From Albimonas donghaensis (GTDB taxonomy: Bacteria; Pseudomonadota; Alphaproteobacteria; Rhodobacterales; Rhodobacteraceae), in the NCBI RefSeq assembly GCF_900106695.1, contig NZ_FNMZ01000004.1, positions 124,001 to 188,000 of the forward strand: a stretch of DNA of 64,000 bases, read 5' to 3'. A program made the translations under genes and the position numbers. Positions 26,097 through 34,789 of this stretch are shown here, piece by piece. Below the pieces are notes generated by a model. It did no database searches. It had not been told where the DNA came from and saw only the letters and a list, made by a program, of their open reading frames with translations. Each line of letters opens with the position of its first letter. Within the stretch, counting starts at the first letter, position 1.

Positions 26097-27182
26097 ATGC
26101 GCAAGCGCCGCGAAGACGGCGACGTCGGCCCGGAAGACCATGACCACGGGCCTCGCCCCGCGCCGTTCCAGGCCCGGCGCCCCGGCCAGGGGAGCGCCCC
26201 CTCCCCCGTCCTATCCCCCGGCCCCGTCCCCAGCCCCGCCCCCGCCTGCTCGCAGGGTCGCGCCCACCCGGGCGCCGCCTGCGGCTGCGGCCGGGATCAC
26301 GCCGATCCGGACTGGGCCGATTACGGCAAAGACCGCGACGAAGCCGCCCCGGCCCCGCCCCCCGTCGACCTGAATTTCGACCGGGGCCCGGCGGAAGACG
26401 GGAACTCGGACGCCCCGCGGGACCCGATCGCCGGGGCCGATGTCGGGGCCGGGAGCAACGCCCGCGCGCGCAACGACGGCTTCGCCGCGGTCAACCGCCG
26501 GATGCTCCGCGCGCTGGGGGTGCTGGCGGTCAGGCTCGCCTCCGCGCCGGGCGCGGGCAAGTCCACGCTGCTGGCGCGCACCGTCGAAGCGCTCGCCGCC
26601 CGCCCCGCCTCCCGCCGCGTCGCGGTGATCGAGGCCGACCCGCGGGCCGCCGAAGCCCCCGACCGCACCCGCCCCGACAGCACCCGCCCCGCCGACGCGC
26701 CCCCCGACGTCCCCGCGCTGCGCATCGTCACCGGCCCGGACCGCGACCTGGACGCCCAGATGATCCAGCTGGCGCTGGGTCGGCTGCCGCTTTCGCCCGG
26801 CGCGATCCTGTTCATCGAGGATGCGGACGCGCCCGCCCGCCGGCCCCCGCTCGACCTGGGCGAAACCGCCGCGGTCGCCCTGCTGTCGGTCGCCGAGGGC
26901 GAGGCGGCGGCGCTCAAGCGTCCCGAACGGTTCGCCGGGGCCCGGCTGGCGATCCTCTGCAAGACCGACCTCGCGCCCCATTGCGACGTGGATCTCGACC
27001 GCTGCGAGGCCGATCTGCGCCGCGCCGCGCCGGGGATCAAGGTGCTGCGCCTTTCGGCCCGCACCGGCGAGGGGATGGAGGCCTGGCTGGACTGGCTCGC
27101 CGCCGCCGCCGCCGAAAACGAAGCCGAAGCCGAGGCCGCCGCCCCCGGCTCCGCCCCGCCCCCTCAGACCGGGCCGAAATAG
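26097..27182 (+). CDS. HypB-like GTPase, orphan and degenerate
   Basis: 361 residues. The N-terminal 80 are His/Pro/Cys-rich, with CGCGRDH resembling the HypB nickel motif. After a linker comes a HypB-type GTPase: ARARNDGFAAVNRRML, P-loop SAPGAGKSTLL (about residue 152), LFIEDADAP, and a well conserved end LAILCKTDLAPHCDVDLDRCEADLRRAAPGI (read in pieces) with SARTGEGMEAWLDWL. HypB inserts nickel in hydrogenases. Here the internal metal cysteine/histidine expected after ENVGN is gone and no hyp or hydrogenase genes are near, so the cargo may be another metal enzyme. GGGAGG supports the start. Its end overlaps gntR by 19 bp, tail to tail. Confidence 0.82.
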   Translation: MRKRREDGDVGPEDHDHGPRPAPFQARRPGQGSAPSPVLSPGPVPSPAPACSQGRAHPGAACGCGRDHADPDWADYGKDRDEAAPAPPPVDLNFDRGPAEDGNSDAPRDPIAGADVGAGSNARARNDGFAAVNRRMLRALGVLAVRLASAPGAGKSTLLARTVEALAARPASRRVAVIEADPRAAEAPDRTRPDSTRPADAPPDVPALRIVTGPDRDLDAQMIQLALGRLPLSPGAILFIEDADAPARRPPLDLGETAAVALLSVAEGEAAALKRPERFAGARLAILCKTDLAPHCDVDLDRCEADLRRAAPGIKVLRLSARTGEGMEAWLDWLAAAAAENEAEAEAAAPGSAPPPQTGPK

Positions 27183-27892
27183 TCCCGATGCTGGGCGATG
27201 ATCTCCGGCAGGCGCTCGATCGAGCCTGACAGGTGCCGGCGCATGGCGTCGGCGGCGGCGTGACGGTCGCCGGCCTCGATCGCCTCCAGCACCGCCGCGT
27301 GCCCCTCCACCACCGAGCGCATCTTGCTTTCCCGCGGCAGGTCCAGCGCCCGCACCCGCGCCATCTGGCTGGAGCGGTCGGCGACCAGCCCGTGCAGCGG
27401 CGCCTGGCCGGCGGCGGCGAAAAGCTCCCGGTGGAAGTCGGAGTCGAGCCTGCGGAACAGCTCGATCTGGCGCATGTCGTCGGCCAGCGCCGCCTGCATC
27501 TTCAGCACCCCCCGCGCCTTCAGCAACACCGCCCCCGGATCCGCCGTCGAGGCCAGCGCATGCGCCACCTCGCACTCGATCCCGGCGCGCAGGAAGTTCT
27601 CCTGCCGCAGCTGCGCGGGGTCGATCAGCGTCACCTCGGTGCGCGACTGGCGGAAGGTCGCCACCAGTCCCACCGTCTCCAGCTGCTGCAACGCCTCGCG
27701 CACCGGCGACTGGCTGACCCCGAAGGCGGCCGCCAGCTCGGACCGCGACAACCGCGTCCCCGGCGGAAGCTGCAACGAGATGATGCGCGCGCGCAGGGTC
27801 TCGTAGACCAGCGCCGAGGCCGGCACATGCGCGCTGGGCAGGGGCGGCTCGGCGCCCGGATCGCTGGCCTGCGCCAGTCCGCGTGGGGTCAT
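27164..27892 (-). CDS. GntR-family (FadR-type) regulator of the TRAP/sugar-acid genes
   Basis: 242 residues: a winged HTH (ALVYETLRARIISLQLPPGTRLSRSELAAAFGVSQSPVREALQQL, read in pieces; residues about 25-90) followed by an all-helical FCD effector domain with the histidines of a metal site (DFHREL, GHAAVLEAI). It is the last gene after dctPQM on the minus strand, and is likely repressor of that operon and of the facing catabolic genes, with the acid or its breakdown product as inducer. The ATG at 27892 (MTPRGLAQASDP) is chosen over a long Arg-rich extension. Confidence 0.9.
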   Translation of the reverse strand: MTPRGLAQASDPGAEPPLPSAHVPASALVYETLRARIISLQLPPGTRLSRSELAAAFGVSQSPVREALQQLETVGLVATFRQSRTEVTLIDPAQLRQENFLRAGIECEVAHALASTADPGAVLLKARGVLKMQAALADDMRQIELFRRLDSDFHRELFAAAGQAPLHGLVADRSSQMARVRALDLPRESKMRSVVEGHAAVLEAIEAGDRHAAADAMRRHLSGSIERLPEIIAQHRDYFGPV

Positions 27893-27924
27893 CGGGGCCT
27901 GCGCCCTCCTTGTCGGTTCGCCGC

Positions 27925-29205
27925 TCACATCAGGGTCCGCGGCAGGTAGGTGGACAACCACGGTACCGCGGTCAGCACCACGAAGAAAATCGCGAGCGCG
28001 AGAAAGAAGGGCAAGGACGCCCGCGCATAGGCGCCCGTCTTCACCCCGAGAACGCCGCAGACGGTGAACATGATCACCCCCACCGGCGGAGTCAGCCCGC
28101 CGAGATTGATCAGCAGCACCATCAGCACCCCCATATGGATCGGATCCCACCCCGCCTGGACCAGCATCGGCATGACGATGGGCGTCACCAGCAGGATGTT
28201 CGCCGCCCCCTCCAGGAACATGCCCGAGATCACCAGCACCAGCACCACCAGCGCCAGCACCCCCACCGGGTCGGAGGTCAGCGCCGTCACCGCCTCGGCG
28301 CTATGCTGGGGCGCGCGTTCCAGCGTGATGGCGTAGCCCAGCACCCCGGCCATCATGATCAGCAGCATGATCATGCCCAGGTCCTGCACCGTGTCCTCCA
28401 GCGCCGCGCGCATCCGGGCCAGCGTCAGCTCCCGGTAGATCACCCGGCCGATGAAGGCCGCGTAGAACACCAGGAAGGCCCCGGCCTCGGTCGCGGTGAA
28501 GATGCCGAAGCGGAAGCCCACGATCAGGATCACCGGGAACATCAGCGCCCAGACGCTCTCGCGGAAGCTCGCCCACAGGTCGCGCGCCTTCGGCGGGGCG
28601 GCGAGGTCGGGGACGTAGCCGCGCCGCTTCGCCACGATCCAGGCCGCCAGCATCAGCACCGCGGTCAGCAGCGCGCCCGGCAGGATGCCCGCCAGAAACA
28701 GCCGGCCGATGGAGACCTCGTTGATGAAGCCGAACAGGATCAGCCCGATGGAGGGCGGGATCGTCGCGGTGATGATCGACCCGAAGGCCAGGATCGCCGC
28801 AGCGGTCGCCGGCGCATAGCCCTGCCGCAGCATCGAGGGGCCGAGCAGCCGGCTCTCCATCGCCGCATCCGCGACCGCCGAGCCGGAGATGCCGCCCATC
28901 ATGAAGCTCAGCACGATGGAGACCTGCGCCAGCCCCCCCGCGATCCAGCCGGTCAGCAGGCGGGAGAAGCCCACCAGCCGCTCGGTGATGCCCGAGGCGT
29001 TCATCAGGTTGCCCGCGAGGATGAAGAACGGCACCGCCAGCAGCGGAAAGCTCTGGGTGGCCGAGACCATCTTCTGGATGGCGACCGAGGGCGGCATGGT
29101 CCCCGAGAACACGAAGACCGGGATCGCCGCCAGCCCCAGCGCGAAGGCCACCGGCTGGCCGAGGAACAGGAACAGCGCGAACAGCGCGCCGATCAGCAGC
29201 AGCAT
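27925..29205 (-). CDS. dctM: TRAP transporter large membrane subunit (DctM-like)
   Basis: 426 residues with about 12 hydrophobic segments. DctM landmarks are PFFILAGNLMNASGIT, SGSAVADAAMES, GFINEVSIGRLFLAGILPG and GGLTPPVGV. It forms the sodium-driven channel of a TRAP importer. Its start overlaps the dctQ stop by one base (TGATG), so the two are translationally coupled. Confidence 0.95.
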   Translation of the reverse strand: MLLLIGALFALFLFLGQPVAFALGLAAIPVFVFSGTMPPSVAIQKMVSATQSFPLLAVPFFILAGNLMNASGITERLVGFSRLLTGWIAGGLAQVSIVLSFMMGGISGSAVADAAMESRLLGPSMLRQGYAPATAAAILAFGSIITATIPPSIGLILFGFINEVSIGRLFLAGILPGALLTAVLMLAAWIVAKRRGYVPDLAAPPKARDLWASFRESVWALMFPVILIVGFRFGIFTATEAGAFLVFYAAFIGRVIYRELTLARMRAALEDTVQDLGMIMLLIMMAGVLGYAITLERAPQHSAEAVTALTSDPVGVLALVVLVLVISGMFLEGAANILLVTPIVMPMLVQAGWDPIHMGVLMVLLINLGGLTPPVGVIMFTVCGVLGVKTGAYARASLPFFLALAIFFVVLTAVPWLSTYLPRTLM

Positions 29206-29765
29206 CACGCGGCTCCCTTGGGTTCGCGGGGCGTTGAGGGGGGTGTTGAGGGGGGCGTTTCGGGGGGCTCCCCGGCCGCGGGCGCGGCGCCGGCGGGGTC
29301 GGAGGCCAGCAGCCGCGCCAGGTTCACCAGCAGGGTGCGCAGCAGCAGCCCGAAACCCGCCAGCATCGAGGCGTGCAGCCACGAGCCGTGCATCTGCGTC
29401 GCCCCGATCAGCCGGGGATGCATCAGGATCATGTTGCGCCAGGCGTGAAAGGCCAGGAAGGCGAGCAGCGCCGCCAGCACCAGGTGATTGAAGATCGCCA
29501 GCCGCCGCGCCGCCCGCGGGCTGAGCGCGTCGACCAGAAACGACAGGCCGAAATGCCGGTCCCTTTGCAGGGCGAGGTCGGCGGCGAAGATGCACAGCCA
29601 GGCGAACAGCAGCTGCGCCACCTCCACCGACCAGATGATCGGGACCCCGACGGCGCGGGACACCGACGCCCCCGCCACCAGCGCCACGATGGCGGCCAGC
29701 AGGAGGAGGGCCAGCCAGCCCTCCGCCTGCCGCAGGCGCGCATCGAGACGGGCGATCAGGCCCAT
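29205..29765 (-). CDS. dctQ: TRAP transporter small membrane subunit (DctQ-like)
   Basis: 186 residues with four membrane helices, including VEVAQLLFAWLCIFAADLAL, typical of DctQ. The C-terminal tail is a Pro/Thr/Ser-rich repeat (PPSTPPSTP) coming from an 11-12-bp repeated DNA segment at 29219-29262; such a tail is unusual for the family and may be dispensable. Confidence 0.9.
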   Translation of the reverse strand: MGLIARLDARLRQAEGWLALLLLAAIVALVAGASVSRAVGVPIIWSVEVAQLLFAWLCIFAADLALQRDRHFGLSFLVDALSPRAARRLAIFNHLVLAALLAFLAFHAWRNMILMHPRLIGATQMHGSWLHASMLAGFGLLLRTLLVNLARLLASDPAGAAPAAGEPPETPPSTPPSTPREPKGAA

Positions 29766-29801
29766 GCCGCCGCCCCCTCCGCGCCGGCCGTCATCCGCGG
29801 A

Positions 29802-30815
29802 TCACTCACCGAGCACCCGCTTCACGATCTTCGCCTCCTCCTCTAGGTTCAGCTTGGCGTAGACGCCCGACACCGCCTCCTTGAACGGCGCCAGATCGAC
29901 CTCCGACACGGTGACGCCCGAGGCGGCGACGTCGGCCAGCGCCTTCTCCCCCAGCTCGATGGTCAGGCCGGAGGCGTAGCGGCCGTCCTGCACCGCCAGA
30001 TCGCGCACGATCTTCTGATGCTCGGGCGAGATGCCGGCCCAGGTGTCGGCCCCGATCACCAGGGCGGTGACCAGCTGGATATGCCCGGTCTTGGTGACGT
30101 TCTCGATGACCTCGTAGAGCTTGGCGCCCCAGATCGCGGTCGGCTGCGCCTCGGCGGCGTCGAGCGCGCCGAGCTGAAGGGCGGAATAGACCTCGCCCCA
30201 GGCGATCGGCGTGGGCTCGGCCCCCATGGCGCGGATGGTCTCGATCCAGATCGGGGCGCCGATGGTGCGCATCCGCACGCCCGCCAGGTCCGCCGGCCCG
30301 GTCACCGGCTTCTGGGTCAGCGCATGGCGCGGGCCCTGATACCAGTTGGAGGCGAGCATCACGAGCCCCGCCTTCTCCTCCAGCGCCGCGCCCCAGCCGA
30401 GATATTCGTCGCTCAGCGCGAACGTGTCGGCCTGCTCGTAGGTGTCGAACAGGAACGGCGCCGACATGATCGCCAGCGACGGCACGAAGGCCGACAGGCG
30501 GGCGACGTCGGTGACGGCGCCGACATTGGCCCCGGCGCGGGCCTGGTCGAGCATCTCGGTGGTGTCGCCGAGCTGGGAGTTGTGGAACACCTCCACCACC
30601 ACCTCGCCGCCGGTGGCCTCCTTCACATCCGCCGCGAATTTCTCCAGCCCCTGCCCCATCGGGTCGTTGGGCGCGAGCACGGTGCCGATGCGCAGCGTCG
30701 TCTCCGCCGCCGCCGGTCCGGCCAGCCCCGCGATCCCCGCCAGCGCGATCAGCGCCGCGGCGGACACCGAACCGCGCCGCGCGGCGCGCGCTTCCGTCCT
30801 TCTGGTCCTGGTCAT
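29802..30815 (-). CDS. dctP: TRAP transporter substrate-binding protein (DctP-like)
   Basis: 337 residues with an Arg-rich N-terminus and signal peptide (AAALIALAGIAGLAGPAAAE), so it is periplasmic. The solute-binding fold has GTVLAPNDPMGQGLEKFAADV near the N-terminus, the arginine motif GVRMRTIGAPIW expected to hold a carboxylate, and GEVYSALQLGALDAAEAQP. It feeds DctQM with an organic or sugar acid. GGAGGACGAC precedes the ATG at 30815; an upstream in-frame start at 30845 is less likely. Confidence 0.94.
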   Translation of the reverse strand: MTRTRRTEARAARRGSVSAAALIALAGIAGLAGPAAAETTLRIGTVLAPNDPMGQGLEKFAADVKEATGGEVVVEVFHNSQLGDTTEMLDQARAGANVGAVTDVARLSAFVPSLAIMSAPFLFDTYEQADTFALSDEYLGWGAALEEKAGLVMLASNWYQGPRHALTQKPVTGPADLAGVRMRTIGAPIWIETIRAMGAEPTPIAWGEVYSALQLGALDAAEAQPTAIWGAKLYEVIENVTKTGHIQLVTALVIGADTWAGISPEHQKIVRDLAVQDGRYASGLTIELGEKALADVAASGVTVSEVDLAPFKEAVSGVYAKLNLEEEAKIVKRVLGE

Positions 30816-30846
30816 GTCGTCCTCCCTGCCGGCCTGATCGGCCAAA

Positions 30847-30875
30847 CTAATATTTCAGTTGTGGTGAAACACTAG
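30847..30875. promoter_or_regulatory. Imperfect palindrome between dctP and the lactonase gene
   Basis: CTAATATTTCA and TGAAACACTAG are inverted copies matching at 9 of 11 positions around a 7-bp centre, in an AT-rich stretch of otherwise GC-rich DNA and about 30 bp from the dctP start. It is a good candidate operator for the GntR protein at 27164-27892 and could serve both directions. Confidence 0.6.
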
Positions 30876-30966
30876 AAACGTCATAGATGACCTGTCAACG
30901 GGATTCCGGCGGCGGCGGGATCGCCGGGCCGCGCGACGGGACGCGGGGGGAAACGGGGAGGCGAGG

Positions 30967-31908
30967 GTGAGCGAACGGCGCGATCCGGCGGAAACTTCCG
31001 CTACGGCAGGATTTTCCCCGATGACCGAGACCTGCGCCGAGCTGGGCGAAAGCCCCGTCTGGCGCGCCGAAGACGACATGATCTGGTGGGTCGACGTGGA
31101 GGGGCTGCGCCTGCTGCGCACCGATTCCCGCGGGCGCACCCGCTCCTGGTTCACGCCCGAAGCGCCGGGATTCGTCCAGCTCGACGCCGCCGGCGCGCCG
31201 CTGGTGGGCATGGGCGCCGGCCTCCACCGCTTCGACGAGACGACGGGCGCCTTCGCCCGCCTCGCCGCCGTGGACGCGCCGGGCCGGCGCTGCAACGACG
31301 CCTGCGTGGACGCGGCCGGGCGGCTCTGGTTCGGGACCATGGACGTCGACAACCTCCGCCCCAACGGCGCGCTCTATGTCATGGGCCCCGACGCCGTTCC
31401 GCACCTGGTGCAGGAAGGCTTCCGCACCCTCAACGGCCTCGCCTGGGACGCGGCGCGCGAACGGCTCTTCGTCTCCGACAGCCACGCCCGCGCGCAGACC
31501 CTGTGGACCCTGCGCCTGCGCGACGACCGCCCGCCCCTGCGCGAGGTCTTCGCCCGCTTCGACGCCCTGCCCGGCCGGCCCGACGGCGCGGCGATGGACG
31601 CCGACGGGCATTGCTGGATCGCCGGGGTCGGCGGCGCCGAACTTCTGCGCTTCGCCCCCGACGGGCGCATCGCCGCACGCGTGCCCACGCCCATGGCGCA
31701 GCCCACCAAGCCGGCTTTCATCGGACCCGACCTTGGGCGCATGGTGCTGACCTCGCGCCGGGGGCCCGGCGGGGGGGGGCGACTCGCCGCCTGGGACGCG
31801 GCTCGCGCCATGGGCGTGCGCGGCGTCCCCGCCCCGCGCTGGCGCGGCCCCGCCGCCGCCGCCAACACAGAAGACAAGAACAAACGTCAGGAGGACAGAC
31901 CCGCATGA
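30967..31908 (+). CDS. SMP-30/gluconolactonase family sugar lactonase
   Basis: 313 residues forming a six-bladed propeller. Landmarks are ELGESPVW with the metal-binding glutamate, CNDACVDAAGRLWFGTMD with the metal asparagine, TLNGLAWD and PDGAAMDADGHCWIAGVGG with the catalytic aspartate. It opens aldonolactones to aldonic acids. The GTG start at 30967 has GGGGAGGCGAGG before it; an ATG at 31021 lacks a ribosome site. It overlaps the dehydratase gene by 4 bp (ATGA), so product and next enzyme are co-translated. Confidence 0.9.
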   Translation: MSERRDPAETSATAGFSPMTETCAELGESPVWRAEDDMIWWVDVEGLRLLRTDSRGRTRSWFTPEAPGFVQLDAAGAPLVGMGAGLHRFDETTGAFARLAAVDAPGRRCNDACVDAAGRLWFGTMDVDNLRPNGALYVMGPDAVPHLVQEGFRTLNGLAWDAARERLFVSDSHARAQTLWTLRLRDDRPPLREVFARFDALPGRPDGAAMDADGHCWIAGVGGAELLRFAPDGRIAARVPTPMAQPTKPAFIGPDLGRMVLTSRRGPGGGGRLAAWDAARAMGVRGVPAPRWRGPAAAANTEDKNKRQEDRPA

Positions 31909-33641
31909 CCGAGAGAAAAACGCCCGAGACCCTGCGCAGCGCCCGCTGGTTCGCCAAGGACGACATGCGCAGCTTCGCCCACCGCTCGCGCATGATGCAG
32001 ATGGGCCTCGGCCCCGAGGACTGGGCGGGCCGCCCGATCATCGCCCTGATCAACACCTGGTCCGAGGCCCAGCCCTGCCATCTGCACTTCCGCGACCGGG
32101 CGCTCGACGTCAAACGCGGCATCCAGCAGGCCGGCGGCCACCCGATGGAGCTTCCCGCCCTGTCGCTCTCCGAGAGCCTGGTGAAGCCCTCCACCATGCT
32201 CTACCGCAACCTGCTCGCGATGGAGGCGGAGGAGCTGATCCGCTCCCACCCCGTCGACGGCGTGGTGCTGATGGGCGGGTGCGACAAGACCACTCCGGCG
32301 CTGGTGATGGGCGCGATCTCGGCCGGCGTCCCGATGATCTACATGCCGGCCGGGCCGATGATGCGCGGCCATTATCGCGGGCGGTCCCTGGGCTCGGGCT
32401 CGGACATCTGGAAATACTGGGACGAACGCCGCGCCGGCGCCATCGACGACAAGGAATGGACCGAGATCGAGGGCGGCATCGCGCGGTCTCCCGGCCATTG
32501 CATGACCATGGGCACCGCCTCGACCATGACCGCCATCGCCGAGGCGATGGGGCTGACCCTGCCCGGCGCCTCCTCGATCCCCGCCATGGACGCCAACCAT
32601 GTGCGCATGGCCGCCGGCTGCGGCCGCCGCGTCGTCGACATGGTGTGGGAGAACCTGACGCCCGACGCGCTCGTCACCCCCGCCTCGGTGCGCAACGCGG
32701 GGGTCACGGCGATGGCCATGGGCTGCTCGACCAACGCCGTCATCCACCTGATCGCCATGGCGCGGCGGGCGGGCGTGACCTTCGGGCTGGACGACTTCGA
32801 CGCGCTGGGCCGCGACGTGCCGGTGATCGCCAATATCCGCCCCTCCGGCGACCGCTACCTGATGGAGGACTTCTACCTCGCCGGCGGCCTGCGGGCGCTG
32901 ATGGCCCGGCTGGGCGAGCGCATCGACCCCAGCCCGATCACCGTCACCGGGCGCCCCATCGGCGAGACGCTGACCAACGCGCAGGTTCATGACGACGACG
33001 TCATCCGCCCGCTCGACAACCCGATCTATCCCGAGGGCGCGCTGGCGGTGCTGCGCGGCAACCTCGCCCCCGACGGCGCGGTGATGAAGCCCTGCGCCTG
33101 CGCCCCCCACCTGCTGGTGAACGAGGGCCGGGCGCTGGTCTTCGACAGCTATCCCGAAATGAAGGCCGCCACCGACGACCCGGATCTGGATGTGGAGCCC
33201 AACGACGTGCTGGTGCTGCGCAACGCCGGGCCGATCGGCGGGCCGGGGATGCCGGAATGGGGGATGCTGCCGATCCCGATCAAGCTGATCCGCCAGGGCG
33301 TGCGCGACATGGTGCGCCTGTCGGACGCGCGCATGTCGGGGACCTCCTACGGGGCCTGCATCCTGCATTGCGCGCCGGAGGCCGCGGTGGGCGGCCCGCT
33401 CGCGCTGCTGCGCACCGGCGACCGGGTGGCCGTGGACGTGCCGGGCCGGCGGCTCGACATGCTGGTGGACGAGGCCGAGCTGGCGCGCCGCCGCGCCGAA
33501 TGGGTCGCGCCCGCGCCCCATCACCCCCGCGGCTACGGCGCGATCTTCGCCCGCCACGTCACCCAGGCCGATCAGGGCTGCGATCTCGACGTGCTGGCGC
33601 CGGTCCCCGGCCCCGGCATCCCCGAACCCGACATCTTCTGA
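31905..33641 (+). CDS. IlvD/Edd-family aldonate (sugar acid) dehydratase
   Basis: 578 residues of the Fe-S dehydratase family. The cluster cysteines are in MGGCDKTTPALVMGA and GHCMTMGTASTM, and a third conserved region is MSGTSYGACILH near the C-terminus. The sequence is closer to L-arabonate/D-xylonate dehydratases than to IlvD (RSARWF start, NTWSEAQPCHLHFR). It should turn an aldonate into a 2-keto-3-deoxy acid. Position between a lactonase and an aldolase-like gene fits a non-phosphorylating sugar pathway; the exact sugar is not determinable. Confidence 0.92.
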   Translation: MTERKTPETLRSARWFAKDDMRSFAHRSRMMQMGLGPEDWAGRPIIALINTWSEAQPCHLHFRDRALDVKRGIQQAGGHPMELPALSLSESLVKPSTMLYRNLLAMEAEELIRSHPVDGVVLMGGCDKTTPALVMGAISAGVPMIYMPAGPMMRGHYRGRSLGSGSDIWKYWDERRAGAIDDKEWTEIEGGIARSPGHCMTMGTASTMTAIAEAMGLTLPGASSIPAMDANHVRMAAGCGRRVVDMVWENLTPDALVTPASVRNAGVTAMAMGCSTNAVIHLIAMARRAGVTFGLDDFDALGRDVPVIANIRPSGDRYLMEDFYLAGGLRALMARLGERIDPSPITVTGRPIGETLTNAQVHDDDVIRPLDNPIYPEGALAVLRGNLAPDGAVMKPCACAPHLLVNEGRALVFDSYPEMKAATDDPDLDVEPNDVLVLRNAGPIGGPGMPEWGMLPIPIKLIRQGVRDMVRLSDARMSGTSYGACILHCAPEAAVGGPLALLRTGDRVAVDVPGRRLDMLVDEAELARRRAEWVAPAPHHPRGYGAIFARHVTQADQGCDLDVLAPVPGPGIPEPDIF

Positions 33642-33670
33642 CCCCGCCGCATCCGCCGGAAGGACCCGCC

Positions 33671-34381
33671 ATGAACCCCCAGACCCGCGACCGCCTGATG
33701 GGCGTCACCTGCGCCACCCTGACCACGGCGCTCTACAAACGCGGCCTGCGCAACGTCTTCCTGCGCGGCGTCGGCCCGGTGGACTGGAAGGGCCGCAACA
33801 TGGTCGGCCCCGCCTTCACGCTCCGCTACATCCCTGCGCGTGAGGACCGCAACGGGCTCGACGTCTTCAGGAACCCCGACCACCCCCAGCGCGTCGCCAT
33901 CGAGACCTGCCCCGAGGGCCATGTGCTCGTCATCGACAGCCGCATGGACGCCACCGCGGCCTCGGCCGGCGACATCCTGGTGCGGCGCCTGATGAAGCGC
34001 GGCGGCGAGGGGGTGGTGACCGACGGCGGCTTTCGCGACAGTCCGGCGATCGGGCGGCTGGGGATCCCCGCCTACCACCAGCGGCCCTCGGCGCCGACCA
34101 ACCTCGTCAACAACGAGGCGGTGGAGATCAACGGCCCCATCGGCTGCGGCGGCGTGGCGGTGTTCCCCGGCGACGTGATCGTGGGCGACGGCGAGGGCGT
34201 GGCGGTGATCCCCGCCCATCTCGCCGACGAGATCGCCGAGGAGGCCGAGGAGATGACCCGCTTCGAGACCTTCGTGGCCGAGCAGGTGGACGCCGGCCGT
34301 TCCATCACCGGCATCTATCCCCCGACCGATCCGTCGGTGTCCGGCGAATACGCCGCCTGGCGCGACGCGGCGCGGGGCTGA
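33671..34381 (+). CDS. RraA-like / HMG-CHA-type aldolase family protein
   Basis: 236 residues of the RraA/dimethylmenaquinone methyltransferase-like fold. Here the family's aldolase motif appears as GDILVRRLMKRGGEGVVTDGGFRDSP, containing the arginine and aspartate used for Mg-pyruvate binding, then GDGEGVAVIP. True relatives act as 4-hydroxy-4-methyl-2-oxoglutarate aldolases or oxaloacetate decarboxylases. As the third gene after lactonase and dehydratase it is likely to cleave or process the 2-keto-3-deoxy acid, or a later intermediate. The RNase E inhibitor role of E. coli RraA is unlikely. Confidence 0.85.
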   Translation: MNPQTRDRLMGVTCATLTTALYKRGLRNVFLRGVGPVDWKGRNMVGPAFTLRYIPAREDRNGLDVFRNPDHPQRVAIETCPEGHVLVIDSRMDATAASAGDILVRRLMKRGGEGVVTDGGFRDSPAIGRLGIPAYHQRPSAPTNLVNNEAVEINGPIGCGGVAVFPGDVIVGDGEGVAVIPAHLADEIAEEAEEMTRFETFVAEQVDAGRSITGIYPPTDPSVSGEYAAWRDAARG

Positions 34382-34394
34382 GGCGCGGGGCGCG

Positions 34395-34607
34395 TCACCC
34401 TGCGAGGTAGCGGTCCACGGCGCCGTTCACCAGCGTCTCGCGGGTCTGGCCGACGCGCGCCAGGGCGCCGTCGTCGAGCTGGTTGATGCGCGCGATCTCG
34501 GCGGCCGTCGCGCGGGCCGAGGCGACGGAGGAAACCCCGCGGGAGAGCGCCCGGAAGGCGGCGGAGGAGGAAGAGCGGAAGGCGGCGGCGAAGTCGAGGG
34601 CGATCAT
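34395..34607 (-). CDS. Small DUF1127-like protein
   Basis: A 70-residue peptide. The C-terminal half, TAAEIARINQLDDGALARVGQTRETLVNGAVDRYLAG (read in pieces), follows the DUF1127 pattern (leucines, then LxRIGhxRxDI), a small Arg-rich family tied to phosphate and carbon homeostasis and RNA turnover in alphaproteobacteria. The N-terminus is Ser/Phe/Ala-rich. The ribosome site is weak. It faces the RraA-like gene tail to tail, 13 bp away. Confidence 0.65.
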   Translation of the reverse strand: MIALDFAAAFRSSSSAAFRALSRGVSSVASARATAAEIARINQLDDGALARVGQTRETLVNGAVDRYLAG

Positions 34608-34789
34608 TTGAACGGAGTCCGGGTCAGTGGGTCGGTCGATGTCATGGCCCGCATGTAGGCCGGCCGTCGCCGCCGAGGCGCCCCCGATCGCGCATAGCCG
34701 GCTTGCGCCGCGCGGGCGGAGGCCGCCCGCGGCCCCCCGCTTCCCGGCCCCCGGCCCCCGCCTCCGCCTCCGCCTCCGCCCTCCGGATC

